A stretch of DNA of 64,000 bases from Dietzia timorensis (GCF_001659785.1 NZ_CP015961.1:1612001-1676000); one strand, 5' to 3'. Shown: positions 24,140-32,757, counted from the stretch's first letter. Notes: generated from the sequence alone by a model not told the origin. Numbers and translations are program-made.

Positions 24140-25414
24140 CTAATTCCTTAGAAGTTCTGCGAGGTGAGCAAAGAGTTCGCCGCGCCAACAGGAATCGTCG
24201 TGCCCGCCGTCGTAGACGTGGATCTCGCCGTCCCAGCCCGACTCCTTCATCGTCAGCGCGAGCTGGTGCACGCGCGGCAGGCTCGGCCCCTCCCTCGTGC
24301 CGACGGACAGACGGACTCGTGGGGCCGGGTCCACGCTCGGTGGCGTGGTGAACTGCTCGATGATCCATTCCCCGCCGCCGCGGGAGTGCATATCCAGGGG
24401 CGAGCCGCTCCGCTGAGGTGTGCGCCACAGCGAGGGCGATTGCGCGATCGCAGAGCCCCACGCATCGGGGTGCTCGAGTACTGCGCACAGAGCGGACAGC
24501 CCGCCAAGGCTCTCGCCGGCGACAAGTCGTTCCCGAGATCCGCGCGGAGCGAGCGCAATGTCTCTTTCGGTGGCCTGTTCTTCGGCCCAGGGCACGAGGT
24601 GTTCGGCGACGTGGCGAAGGAAGTCGAATCCGGTGCCCAGCGATTCCATGCGGTCGCGCATCGAGGTGTTCGCGACGGACACAACAGCTAACGGCGGAAG
24701 AATCCCCTCGGCGATCGCGAAGTCGAGGGCGCGGGGAAGTCCCAGCCCGCCGAACCATTTCTCCGCATCGAACATCGTGAGAAGCGGCATCTCTGCGGTT
24801 CCGGCGGCAGCGGGGGGAAGATAGAGATGGCACGGCTTATCGGTGAAGCCGTCGGCGCCGGGAAATGGGGCTGTGGACTCGACGACCTCGCCGCGAATCC
24901 GGTGGCGCAGTGCCGGTGCGGATTCCCATTCTGGTTGCGCGGGGCAGAGTCCACCGCGGAACACCGACATGCCGTAGCGGCCCTCGATCTGCGCGGTTGG
25001 TGGTAGCCCGTTGAGCGGATCGAACTGCATGCCGCCTCGCTCGAGGCGCGGAGGTCCGACTTCTTGCACCTGGCCCGGGGCCAGCTCACGGAAGCAATAG
25101 GTCGCGCGAGTGGTATAGGTCAGCTCCAGGGTGCGCACCCAGATATCTGTGCCCTCTACACGGTTCATCATCCCGAGCGGGATATTGTCCTTGTCGGTGA
25201 CCCGGTTGAGGAATAGATACACCGAACCGACGTCGTCGCCGGGTGTACGCCGCCACAGGAACGTCACGCGCTTCGAATCGTTCTCGACGAGCGGCGTGCC
25301 AAGCTCGGCCACATCGGACCAGAACGACTCCACATCGCTAGCCGAGGCTCCGGACAAGGCGGTGTCGAGATCCACCTCATCGATGAATCCGCCCGGAAGT
25401 ATGTTCGTTCGCAT
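24140..25414 (-). CDS. fes: Fes-like enterochelin (catecholate siderophore) esterase
   Basis: 424 aa. The N-terminal domain (residues about 1-150) resembles the beta-sandwich of Fes. The C-terminal alpha/beta hydrolase has LVAGESLGGLSALC, with Ser nucleophile in GxSxGG, and the C-terminal YDGGHDDSCWRGEL carries the catalytic His. No signal peptide, so it acts in the cytoplasm, where Fes enzymes hydrolyse the Ser trilactone backbone of the ferric siderophore to release iron. The ATG at 25414 overlaps the carrier-protein stop by one base (TGATG). Its presence supports a lactone-type product. Confidence 0.88.
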   Translation of the reverse strand: MRTNILPGGFIDEVDLDTALSGASASDVESFWSDVAELGTPLVENDSKRVTFLWRRTPGDDVGSVYLFLNRVTDKDNIPLGMMNRVEGTDIWVRTLELTYTTRATYCFRELAPGQVQEVGPPRLERGGMQFDPLNGLPPTAQIEGRYGMSVFRGGLCPAQPEWESAPALRHRIRGEVVESTAPFPGADGFTDKPCHLYLPPAAAGTAEMPLLTMFDAEKWFGGLGLPRALDFAIAEGILPPLAVVSVANTSMRDRMESLGTGFDFLRHVAEHLVPWAEEQATERDIALAPRGSRERLVAGESLGGLSALCAVLEHPDAWGSAIAQSPSLWRTPQRSGSPLDMHSRGGGEWIIEQFTTPPSVDPAPRVRLSVGTREGPSLPRVHQLALTMKESGWDGEIHVYDGGHDDSCWRGELFAHLAELLRN

Positions 25415-25638
25415 CACGCAGCCCCAAGCGCATCGATCCATTGTCCGAGGGTGGGCAGCGAGATCAGCTCCTGGAAATCGACCTCGTTTCCCTCGGAGCG
25501 CCAGTTCTCCACGAGCATGACCATCCGTAGGGAATCCAGCCCCGCGTCGGCGAGCGCGGTCTCACGGGAAATCGTGTCGGCGTCGACCTCGAGAATCTGG
25601 GCGACATCGTCGATGATCCGTTGTTCGGACAGGGCCAT
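25414..25638 (-). CDS. Stand-alone aryl carrier protein
   Basis: 74 aa, one phosphopantetheine-binding domain. The attachment motif is DAGLDSLRMVML, with Ser at about residue 36; the GLDSLRM pattern is that of aryl carrier domains such as the C-terminal part of EntB. In enterobactin systems this domain is fused to isochorismatase; here it stands alone. It would receive the aryl group from the adenylating enzyme encoded 46 bases upstream and present it to the NRPS condensation domain. AAAGGA precedes the ATG. Confidence 0.88.
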   Translation of the reverse strand: MALSEQRIIDDVAQILEVDADTISRETALADAGLDSLRMVMLVENWRSEGNEVDFQELISLPTLGQWIDALGAA

Positions 25639-25684
25639 CAGGGGTCCTTTCGTCGGTCTTTGCTGGTCTCCAGGGGAGAGTGGA

Positions 25685-27358
25685 CTAGTCGAGGAGGTCG
25701 GCGAGGTAGCGGCGAAGTTCGCGCCGACTGGTCTTTCCTACACCTGTAGGGGGGAAGGCGTCGGCGAACTCGAAGCGGTCGGGAACCTTGTACTCGGCGA
25801 CACCGCGTTCACGCACGAACGACTTGAGCTGCTCGGCGCTCGGCGGGGCGGGGGAGATCACGTACGCGCACGAACGCTCACCCAGGAACTTGTCCGGTAC
25901 GGCCACGAGCGCCACGTCGGCGACATCGGGGTGCGCGAGCAGATGATTCTCGATCTCCTCGGCCGAGATCTTCTCTCCACCACGGTTGATCTGGTCCTTC
26001 GCGCGCCCCTCCACCACCAGGTAGCCGTTACTCCGGCGCCGCACGATGTCTCCGGAACAGTAAAAGCCACGGTCGTCGAACGATTCGGCATCCACGCCGC
26101 CGAGGTATCCGCGGATCGTATATGGACCGCGGGTCCAGAGATTGCCACGTTCTCCGGGGGAGACCAGTTCTCCGGCGTCATTCCTGATCTCGATCTCGTC
26201 GCCCGGGGAGACCGGATGGCCCTGGGTGCTAGCGCGTAGGTCTTCGGGGTCGTCGAGGCGGGTGAAGTTGCACAACCCCTCGGCCATCCCGAACACCTGC
26301 TGAACGGTGGCGCCGAGCTCGGGGCCGATCCGGCGCGCAGCGACCTCGGGGAATTTCGCGCCGCCGACTTGCATCACCTGCAGAGACGACAGATCCTTGT
26401 CGATCATTCCTCGCGTGGCGAGCCAGGTCAGCGCCAACGGCGGGACGAGCGAGACCATGGTGCACCGTTCGGCCTCGATCGCGGAGAACGCCGCTGTCGG
26501 GGTGGGATCGGTGCAGAAGACGACGGTGCCGCCGTGCATGAGCACGCCGATGATTCCCGGTGAGCTCATCGTGAAATTGTGCGCCGCCGGCAACACCACG
26601 AGCATCCGCGTCTCGCCCGAACACCCGGCGACCGCAGACTGCTCGCGGATCGAATACAGGTAGTCGGCATGGGTGCGCGGAATCAACTTCGGCGTGCCGG
26701 TCGTGCCTCCCGACAACTGCAGGAACGCCAGCCCCTCGGGGTCGGGCTCGGCCTGCTCTTTTTCGCCCATGACGGCGGAGTCGCGCACCGCGCCGAGCGA
26801 GACGAACTCGCCGGCGCCCTCGTCCGCGACGATAACCAGCGGACGCGGAGCCTCTCCGCGCTCTGCGAGGCCGCTGAGGACCTTGCGCGCAAGCGCGCGG
26901 TGGTCGAACCCGCCGAATTCCCCGACAGTGATGAACGCGCTCGCCTTCGCGGTGGCGATGAAGTGCTCGATCTCGGATTCGCGGTGCGCCGGCAGGCAGA
27001 ACACCGGGATGGCACCGAGGCGGAACAGAGCGAACACCACGACTGCGTAGTCGGTGATGTTCGGAAGCTGCACCAGAACTCGATCTCCTCGGCGGATATC
27101 GTGCGCGGCGAGTCCCGAAGCGAGTACGGCGGTCTCGACGTCAAGCTCCGCGTACGTGTAGCGCACGTCCTGTCCACGGTGGTCTCGGCCGACAACCGCC
27201 TCGGAGTCGCCGAAGCGCTTCGCCGCGTCCGGGATGAACTCAGCGAAGGTGGCGTCCGTCCAGTACCCTGCAGCGCGGTACTTTTCCGCGAATTCGTGGG
27301 GGTAAAACTCCTTGGGGAGCTCCAGATTGCTATGAGGTACTTCGACGCTCGACGTCAT
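25685..27358 (-). CDS. entE: 2,3-dihydroxybenzoate/salicylate-AMP ligase (EntE/DhbE/MbtA family)
   Basis: 557 aa. Activates an aryl acid with ATP and loads it on the aryl carrier. AMP-binding motif LQLSGGTTGTPKLIPRTH; aryl-acid pocket AAHNFTMSSPG and FGMAEGLCNFTRLDD; catalytic Lys in the C-terminal TGVGKTSRRELRRYL. By the DhbE numbering I recall, the Ser240 equivalent is Ser, as in dihydroxybenzoate enzymes. The Val337 equivalent (Leu in salicylate enzymes) is Cys here, so the substrate is not certain. First gene of the operon; start ATG 27358. A DtxR/IdeR-type box lies 49-67 bases upstream. Confidence 0.92.
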   Translation of the reverse strand: MTSSVEVPHSNLELPKEFYPHEFAEKYRAAGYWTDATFAEFIPDAAKRFGDSEAVVGRDHRGQDVRYTYAELDVETAVLASGLAAHDIRRGDRVLVQLPNITDYAVVVFALFRLGAIPVFCLPAHRESEIEHFIATAKASAFITVGEFGGFDHRALARKVLSGLAERGEAPRPLVIVADEGAGEFVSLGAVRDSAVMGEKEQAEPDPEGLAFLQLSGGTTGTPKLIPRTHADYLYSIREQSAVAGCSGETRMLVVLPAAHNFTMSSPGIIGVLMHGGTVVFCTDPTPTAAFSAIEAERCTMVSLVPPLALTWLATRGMIDKDLSSLQVMQVGGAKFPEVAARRIGPELGATVQQVFGMAEGLCNFTRLDDPEDLRASTQGHPVSPGDEIEIRNDAGELVSPGERGNLWTRGPYTIRGYLGGVDAESFDDRGFYCSGDIVRRRSNGYLVVEGRAKDQINRGGEKISAEEIENHLLAHPDVADVALVAVPDKFLGERSCAYVISPAPPSAEQLKSFVRERGVAEYKVPDRFEFADAFPPTGVGKTSRRELRRYLADLLD

Positions 27359-27406
27359 TCTCGGAGTTCTCCTCGGGGCTGGTCGTGGGCAACGTCGTCG
27401 GAAGAG

Positions 27407-27425
27407 ACAGTACAGCCTAACCTAA
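27407..27425 (-). promoter_or_regulatory. DtxR/IdeR-type iron box upstream of the siderophore operon
   Basis: Read on the minus strand this is TTAGGTTAGGCTGTACTGT. Against the iron-box consensus TTAGGTTAGGCTAACCTAA it matches 13 of 19, with one half-site (first 9 bases) perfect. It lies 49 bases before the AMP-ligase start and overlaps the likely promoter (TGGACA just upstream). Iron-loaded DtxR would be expected to repress here. Confidence 0.8.
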
Positions 27426-27578
27426 ATTGTCCACGCGACGGGTGCTCGAGCCGCGGTAGTGCCGCTGCCGATGCGTACGATGGATCACTAAGGAACAGCG
27501 TCCTGAACTGTCTAAACGCGACCAACGCGGGTACATGACGGCGGTTCCGGGCAAATAGGCGGCCGAAAGGACGGCGTA

Positions 27579-28454
27579 GTGGGAAGAGCGACAACTCGAA
27601 TGCGGGTGCTACGCATCGGTCCCGCCGCGCAGGGAGGCACGAGGGAGTCCGGAGGCGAGCGGGCGGAGGGCGCGCATTCCGCCGACTCGCGCCCCGATAC
27701 CCTCGTGGTCGAAGAGCCGATGGAGATTCGTGTCAACGGCACGCCGCTGGCGGTCACCATGCGTACTCCGGGGTCGGACGTGGAGCTCGCCCAGGGGTTT
27801 CTCCTCACCGAGGGAGTGGTCGCGGGGCGCGAGGATATCGCGATTGCGCGCTACTGCAATAGTGTCGACGACTCTGGCCGCAACACCTACAACGTGCTGG
27901 ACATCGCCCTGGCGCCCGGCGTGCCCGAACCCTCTACGGATGTCGAGCGCAACTTCTATACGACCTCGTCGTGTGGGGTGTGCGGCAAAGCCTCGCTCGA
28001 CGCGATCCGCACGCGCACCCAGCATTCCCCTGAGGGCGACCCCGTGCGGATTTCCACAGACACCATTCTCGGCCTGCCCGGCAAGCTGCGCGAGGCGCAG
28101 AAGATCTTCTCGTCTACCGGCGGCCTTCACGCTGCGGGGCTATTCACCCATGACGGCGAGCTGCTGTGTCTGCGAGAGGACGTGGGCCGCCACAATGCCG
28201 TGGATAAACTCGTCGGCTGGGCACTGGAAAATGGCCACATCCCGCTACGGGGAACGATTCTGATGGTTTCGGGGCGCGCCTCTTTCGAGTTGGTCCAGAA
28301 GGCGGTGATGGCGGGGATTCCCGCGATGGCCGCGGTTTCGGCTCCCTCCTCGCTGGCCGTCGACCTCGCCAGGGAATCGGGAATGACGCTCGCCGGCTTC
28401 GTACGGGGTGAAACGATGAATATCTACGCACACCCCGAGAGGACGGAGCCGTGA
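27579..28454 (+). CDS. fdhD: FdhD, sulfurtransferase for formate dehydrogenase
   Basis: 291 aa. Transfers sulfur from a cysteine desulfurase to the molybdenum cofactor of formate dehydrogenase. The key motif [14 protein letters not shown] (two Cys, residues about 132-135) is intact, and [15 protein letters not shown] and [13 protein letters not shown] are family signatures. GTG start chosen with AAAGGA 7 bases upstream. No formate dehydrogenase gene is in the window. Divergent from the siderophore operon, with the iron box in the shared gap. Confidence 0.94.
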   Translation: MGRATTRMRVLRIGPAAQGGTRESGGERAEGAHSADSRPDTLVVEEPMEIRVNGTPLAVTMRTPGSDVELAQGFLLTEGVVAGREDIAIARYCNSVDDSGRNTYNVLDIALAPGVPEPSTDVERNFYTTSSCGVCGKASLDAIRTRTQHSPEGDPVRISTDTILGLPGKLREAQKIFSSTGGLHAAGLFTHDGELLCLREDVGRHNAVDKLVGWALENGHIPLRGTILMVSGRASFELVQKAVMAGIPAMAAVSAPSSLAVDLARESGMTLAGFVRGETMNIYAHPERTEP

Positions 28455-28527
28455 TCGCCGGGGCACGGTGTGCCCGAGGGGTCGCCAACACAACACCGCT
28501 CGAGGCACAGCGATAGGGGAGGACCTG

Positions 28528-28908
28528 GTGGAACAGAACGCTTCATCGGATAATGAAGGGGCTGCCGAATGGGCGCTTATCGACTCGCTCGGGAGCGCTC
28601 ACCCAGGTGGATCCACGAGCAAGGGCGTGCCGGAGGTCAAGCTACTGGACGTGCGCGAAGGCGTCCGCATCATTCGCATCGCATTCAGGGCCGGCGATGT
28701 CATGGCGTCCCATAAGGCGCCCGGGCCGATCGTGATCCTCGGGCAAACCGGCGAGGTCGATGTGCGGATCGGTAACGAGGGGGATCCCGAAGCCGGAGAC
28801 GTGACGCTTCGACCGGGTTCGGCTCTACACATCGATTCCGGCAAGGTGCACAGCCTGTTCGCCAACGGACCCGCGACGGTGACACTGCTCCTGCTCACCG
28901 GGACGTGA
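28528..28908 (+). CDS. Small cupin-domain protein
   Basis: 126 aa. A single cupin barrel occupies residues about 35-126: VREGVRIIRIAFRAGDVMAS, then HKAPGPIVILGQTGEVDV and GSALHIDSGKVHSLFANG. The two motifs keep His residues (SHK and KVHS) that could bind a metal, but the full HxH pair of motif 1 is not present. GTG start at 28528 with GGGGAGGA 5 bases upstream. Lies between fdhD and the AlkD-like gene, in the same direction. Function unknown; substrate or redox sensing is possible. Confidence 0.8.
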   Translation: MEQNASSDNEGAAEWALIDSLGSAHPGGSTSKGVPEVKLLDVREGVRIIRIAFRAGDVMASHKAPGPIVILGQTGEVDVRIGNEGDPEAGDVTLRPGSALHIDSGKVHSLFANGPATVTLLLLTGT

Positions 28909-28931
28909 ACCGATCAACTAGGGAGGACAAA

Positions 28932-29621
28932 ATGGCCGCTGATACGACATCGACACCGAACGCCACCGATCTGGTGAAAGAGCTCGCCGATCTCGAGGAC
29001 GCGAAAGTCCGAGCCGTCAACGAGAAACACGGCGACGCTCACGGCATCAATCTGACCAAGCTGCGCGCCGTTGCGAAGCGAGTAAAGACTCAGCACGAGC
29101 TTTCGGTGGAGTTGTGGGCGACCGAGAATCCGAATGCCAGGCTGCTTGCGTTGCTCATTTGTAGCCCGAGGAAATTCGACGGCGATTCGCTCGACAAGAT
29201 GCTTCGCCAGTCCCAGTCGCCGAAAGAACAGGACTGGCTTGTCAACTATGTCGTGAAGAAGAACAAGAGCGCCGAAGAGCTGCGCATTCGGTGGCTCGCC
29301 GACGAGGACAGCAACGTTTCGAGCGCGGGTTGGGCGCTGACGAGTGACAGAGTCAACAAGAAGTCTGAAGGGCTCGACTTGTCGGCGCTTCTCGATGAGA
29401 TCGAGACCTCGATGCGTGAGGCGCCGGAACGTCTGCAGTGGGCAATGAACATGTGCCTGGCCTACATCGGTATCGAGAGCCCGGAGCATCGAGAACGCGC
29501 TCGGCAGATCGGGGAGCGGTTGGAAGTTCTCAAGGACTACCCGACACCACCCAATTGCACCTCACCCTTCGCGCCAATCTGGATCGACGAAATGGTCAGA
29601 CGCAAGGAGGAAACGGCGTAG
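28932..29621 (+). CDS. AlkD-like DNA alkylation repair family (HEAT-repeat) protein
   Basis: 229 aa, all helical. Resembles the AlkD/COG4912 HEAT-repeat family: WATENPNARLLALLICSPRK, WLVNYVVKKNKSAEELRIRW and the C-terminal PEHRERARQIGERLEVLKDYP are typical. AlkD members flip and excise bulky or N-alkylated purines. I cannot confirm the catalytic Asp or Trp pair, so it could be a non-enzymatic relative. Start ATG 28932 with GGGAGG 5 bases upstream; 23 bases after the cupin gene. Confidence 0.75.
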   Translation: MAADTTSTPNATDLVKELADLEDAKVRAVNEKHGDAHGINLTKLRAVAKRVKTQHELSVELWATENPNARLLALLICSPRKFDGDSLDKMLRQSQSPKEQDWLVNYVVKKNKSAEELRIRWLADEDSNVSSAGWALTSDRVNKKSEGLDLSALLDEIETSMREAPERLQWAMNMCLAYIGIESPEHRERARQIGERLEVLKDYPTPPNCTSPFAPIWIDEMVRRKEETA

Positions 29622-29644
29622 ACGCTCTCCGTCGTAGGAATGGC

Positions 29645-29699
29645 AAAGAGCTTCCGGGTGGGCGATGGATGTGCATCCTTCGCGCTCCCGGGAGCTCTT
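29645..29699. terminator. Long hairpin between AlkD-like gene and symporter
   Basis: AAGAGCTTCCGGG pairs with CCCGGGAGCTCTT (one mismatch), and the inner part GCGATGGAT/ATCCTTCGC continues the stem. It lies between convergent genes and probably ends both transcripts, although only a weak T-rich stretch follows. Confidence 0.65.
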
Positions 29700-29730
29700 C
29701 TCTCGTGATTGGGTGACAGCGTGGACCGTG

Positions 29731-31176
29731 CTAGGAGGTCGTCACCGTTGCCTTGCTTCGTACTGACGATTCGGTGCTGGCGGGGACTTCGCCGTCAGCA
29801 GAGTCGCCATCTTCGTCGACGGTGGACTCGGCTTCCGTCAGGTCGCCGGACGGCATTCCCGACTGGGCGTTGTCCCACGCAGTTCTGTTCCAGATACCGG
29901 CGCGCTTGGACACGACCGTCGCCACCAGCGCCTGTCCAGTGACGTTGACGGCGGTGCGTCCCATATCCAGGATCGGCTCCACTGCAAGGAGCAGGCCGAC
30001 ACCCGAAAGCGGAAGGCCGAGGGTCGACAACGTGAGGGTGAGCATCACGGTCGCGCCAGTCGTACCTGCGGTCGCCGCCGAGCCCAGAACCGAGACGATC
30101 ATGATGAGGACGTAATCGGTGAAGCCGAGGGGAAGGCCGTAGAACTGGGCGACGAAGATCGCCGCGATCGCCGGATAGATTGCCGCGCAACCGTCCATCT
30201 TCGTGGTCGCGCCGAGGGGAATCGCGAACGAGGCATACTCCCGCGGCACGCCCATCGATTGCTCGGAGACCCGCTGGGTCAAGGGCATCACGCCCATGGA
30301 CGAGCGGCTGACGAATCCGAGGCTCGTTACTGGCCAGACCCGGCGGAAGAACCCGAGAACCGGGATGCGATGTGCTGCGAGAACGATCGGATAGAGCACA
30401 CCGATGACGAGTGCGAGTCCGATGTAGATTGCGATTGCAAACTTGCCGAGCGACCCGAGAGCGTCCCATCCGTAGTCGGAAACGGCGTGGCCGATAAGGG
30501 CAGCGGTACCGATGGGCGCCAAACGGATGATCCACCAGAGGACCTTCTGCACCACACTGAGGAACGACTCGGTGAACTTGAGGAACGGCTCTGCGGCGGG
30601 CCCCACCTTGACGGCGGCGGCGCCGATGACGCCGGCGATGACGAGGAGCTGAAGCACGTTGAACGCGAGAGTGGTCTCGCCGTCGCTCGTCGATGCCCCG
30701 AGGCCGAGAATGTTCTCGGGAACGATCCCCTGGATAAAGGCGAGCCAGCTACCGGTGCTTTCCGGTTCGGCTGCACTCGAAGCGGCAACGCTCGTACCCT
30801 CTCCGGGACGAACCAGTAGCCCGACTCCGATGCCGATGAGCACCGACGCCGCGGCCGTGATCATGAACCAGAAGATCGTGCTCACCGCCAGCTTGGCGGC
30901 ATTGGTCACCTGACGAAGATTTGCCACGGAGGTAATCACCGCCGCGATGACAAGCGGCGGGATCATGACCTTGAGCAGCTGAACGTATGTATCGCCCACT
31001 CCGCTGAGAAGTCCCGCCAGTGCACCTTCTGAGCCCTGGGCGCGAGCGATGAATCCAAGGATGAGTCCAACGATCAGGCCTGCAATGACCTGCGCCCCGA
31101 ATCCCTTCGACCAAGAAGGTAGACGTCTCAGGCCGCGCGGCGCGCGTACTTCACCTTGCGACTGTGTTTTCGGCAT
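29731..31176 (-). CDS. Dicarboxylate/amino acid:cation symporter (DAACS family)
   Basis: 481 aa membrane protein of the GltP/DctA family, importing glutamate, aspartate or C4-dicarboxylates with Na+ or H+. About eight hydrophobic segments plus two re-entrant loops. Family signatures: the Ser-rich loop FVSRSSMGVMPLTQR (position of HP1), GATTKMDGCAAIYPAIAAIF, and GTTGATVMLTLTLSTLGLPL (HP2). GGAG-type site in AGGAGTACAACCGGAATG. A 50-residue acidic cytoplasmic tail ends it. Substrate cannot be separated between glutamate and dicarboxylates. Confidence 0.93.
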   Translation of the reverse strand: MPKTQSQGEVRAPRGLRRLPSWSKGFGAQVIAGLIVGLILGFIARAQGSEGALAGLLSGVGDTYVQLLKVMIPPLVIAAVITSVANLRQVTNAAKLAVSTIFWFMITAAASVLIGIGVGLLVRPGEGTSVAASSAAEPESTGSWLAFIQGIVPENILGLGASTSDGETTLAFNVLQLLVIAGVIGAAAVKVGPAAEPFLKFTESFLSVVQKVLWWIIRLAPIGTAALIGHAVSDYGWDALGSLGKFAIAIYIGLALVIGVLYPIVLAAHRIPVLGFFRRVWPVTSLGFVSRSSMGVMPLTQRVSEQSMGVPREYASFAIPLGATTKMDGCAAIYPAIAAIFVAQFYGLPLGFTDYVLIMIVSVLGSAATAGTTGATVMLTLTLSTLGLPLSGVGLLLAVEPILDMGRTAVNVTGQALVATVVSKRAGIWNRTAWDNAQSGMPSGDLTEAESTVDEDGDSADGEVPASTESSVRSKATVTTS

Positions 31177-31402
31177 TCCGGTTGTACTCCTAGCTCCACG
31201 TAGACACGGCGTGAGCCGAGCTCGCGCTGATTACTCTGGGACGTTGCCGGCGTCGCGGAACACACTGGTTCCGTATTGCTTTGCGGCCGTCCCTGCCACC
31301 CGGGAACAACAGGTAGAGGCCGAAAAACATTCCTGCGGGTTCGACTGTGCAAAATTTGCCGCGCGGTCAAACCCGTAGAAACGGTGGTGTTCAGCGGGTT
31401 TG
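31177..31402. other. Symporter upstream region, left flank of the IS
   Basis: No gene. Holds the promoter and leader of the minus-strand symporter. Ends with an inverted repeat CAAACCCG (31368-31375) / CGGGTTTG (31395-31402); the second arm is the copy of the IS target duplication. Confidence 0.5.
31395..31402 (+). repeat. Target-site duplication, left copy
   Basis: CGGGTTTG, repeated exactly at 32758-32765 on the other side of the element. Eight bases is the usual duplication for the IS256 family. Confidence 0.85.
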
Positions 31403-32757
31403 GGGCTAAGGGACAAAAAGTGTGTCTGAGATCGGTGATTTGTGAGGGATGAGCTGCGCGGATTCGATATTTATAATCCGCTGATCATTATTTCGCGACC
31501 TTACGTGACATCTGCAGCCGGTTATGAGTGCCGGGGCGTGTGCTGGCGTAATGGCCCAAAATCACCCCGCATGCCCGATATGTGGTCACACGATGAAACG
31601 CAACGGCACAACAGGCGCCGGCACGACCAGATGGCGATGCCGATCGTGTGGATCCTCTTCGACCAAACACCGCCCCGATCGGCGGCTCGATGCTCGTTTC
31701 CGCTGGTTCATCGATTACCTCACCGGAACCGGCTCTCTCGACCAGGTTGCGGCCGACCACGGAATTTCCAGGCGCACCCTCAATCGCTATTTCCACACGT
31801 TCTGGTACGTCCAAGTCCCGGTCCCCGCCGACCGTTTCCGCGTCTATGACCAGCTATTTATCGACGGAACCTATACCGCAGCCGGGTGCCTGCTGGTGGC
31901 CGCGACCCGCACACACGTTGTGGCCTGGCACTGGGCCCGCCGTGAAAATATCCAGGCCTACCGCACCTTGCTCGAACATATGGCCCCACCACTGATGGTC
32001 GTCATCGACGGCGGCCAAGGCGCTGCCACCGCGATCGCCAAGCAATGGCCTCGCACGATCGTGCAACGCTGCCTGGTCCATGCCCAACGCAACGTCCGCC
32101 GCCACACCACCAGCAGGCCACGAACCGACGCCGGTCGAGCGATCTACCAACTTGCCCTGCAACTGACCCGCATCACGACCGTGGAACAGGCCACCGAATG
32201 GATCGTCCACCTCAACGACTTCGGACGGATCTACAAACACTGGCTCAACGAAAAGACCCCGCCACCTCCAGGTAAGACCGGCGCGTGGACCTTCACCCAC
32301 GACCGAACCCGGAAAGCGTATAACAGCCTGCTCTACCTGCACAGACACAAACTGTTATTTCGCTATCTCGACCCGCCACCGGGCGCGATAGCCCCCGAAC
32401 TCATCACAGCAACCACGAACACTCTCGAGGGCGGCATCAATGCCGGGATCAAAGTCCACGCCTTCGCCCACCGCGGACAAGCCGCCGAACACCAACGCCT
32501 GATGTGCGAATGGTGGCTCTATCTCAAAACCGAAGCCCCTGACGACCCGCTACAGATCGCCAGAGGCCAACAGTGGGGCAAGAACGCACTCGCCAAAGCA
32601 CAAGCCCTCACCCACAACGAGAACCTCGCCGACCACGAAACCGGACGACCAGCCCTCTACGACAACGCTATCGAATGGTCCAACTCCCAAGGCATCCAAA
32701 AAGGATGGATCCACTAACGACACGCCCGAGCCAGACACACATTTTGTCCCTTAGCCC
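31403..32757 (+). mobile_element. IS256-family (IS1249-type) insertion sequence, complete
   Basis: 1,355 bp. Terminal inverted repeats of about 27 bp: left GGGCTAAGGGACAAAAAGTG..., right end is its reverse complement with two mismatches. One transposase gene fills it. It is bounded by exact 8-bp direct repeats, so the element is intact and the insertion fairly recent. It sits between the symporter promoter region and the terminator of tRNA-Pro and breaks no gene. Confidence 0.93.
31551..32717 (+). CDS. IS256/IS1249-type transposase
   Basis: 388 aa. An N-terminal zinc ribbon (CPICGHTMKRNG and CRSCGSSS) and a helix-turn-helix (SLDQVAADHGISRRTLNRYF) precede a DDE catalytic domain. The likely acidic triad is Asp in LFIDGTYTAAG, Asp in VVIDGGQGAAT and Glu in NTLEGGINAGIKVHAF. 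The C-x2-H type HAQRNVRRH segment follows the second Asp, as in MULE/IS256-like enzymes. No frameshift or stop, so it should be active. Start ATG 31551; a GTG at 31524 is also possible. Confidence 0.92.
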   Translation: MAQNHPACPICGHTMKRNGTTGAGTTRWRCRSCGSSSTKHRPDRRLDARFRWFIDYLTGTGSLDQVAADHGISRRTLNRYFHTFWYVQVPVPADRFRVYDQLFIDGTYTAAGCLLVAATRTHVVAWHWARRENIQAYRTLLEHMAPPLMVVIDGGQGAATAIAKQWPRTIVQRCLVHAQRNVRRHTTSRPRTDAGRAIYQLALQLTRITTVEQATEWIVHLNDFGRIYKHWLNEKTPPPPGKTGAWTFTHDRTRKAYNSLLYLHRHKLLFRYLDPPPGAIAPELITATTNTLEGGINAGIKVHAFAHRGQAAEHQRLMCEWWLYLKTEAPDDPLQIARGQQWGKNALAKAQALTHNENLADHETGRPALYDNAIEWSNSQGIQKGWIH

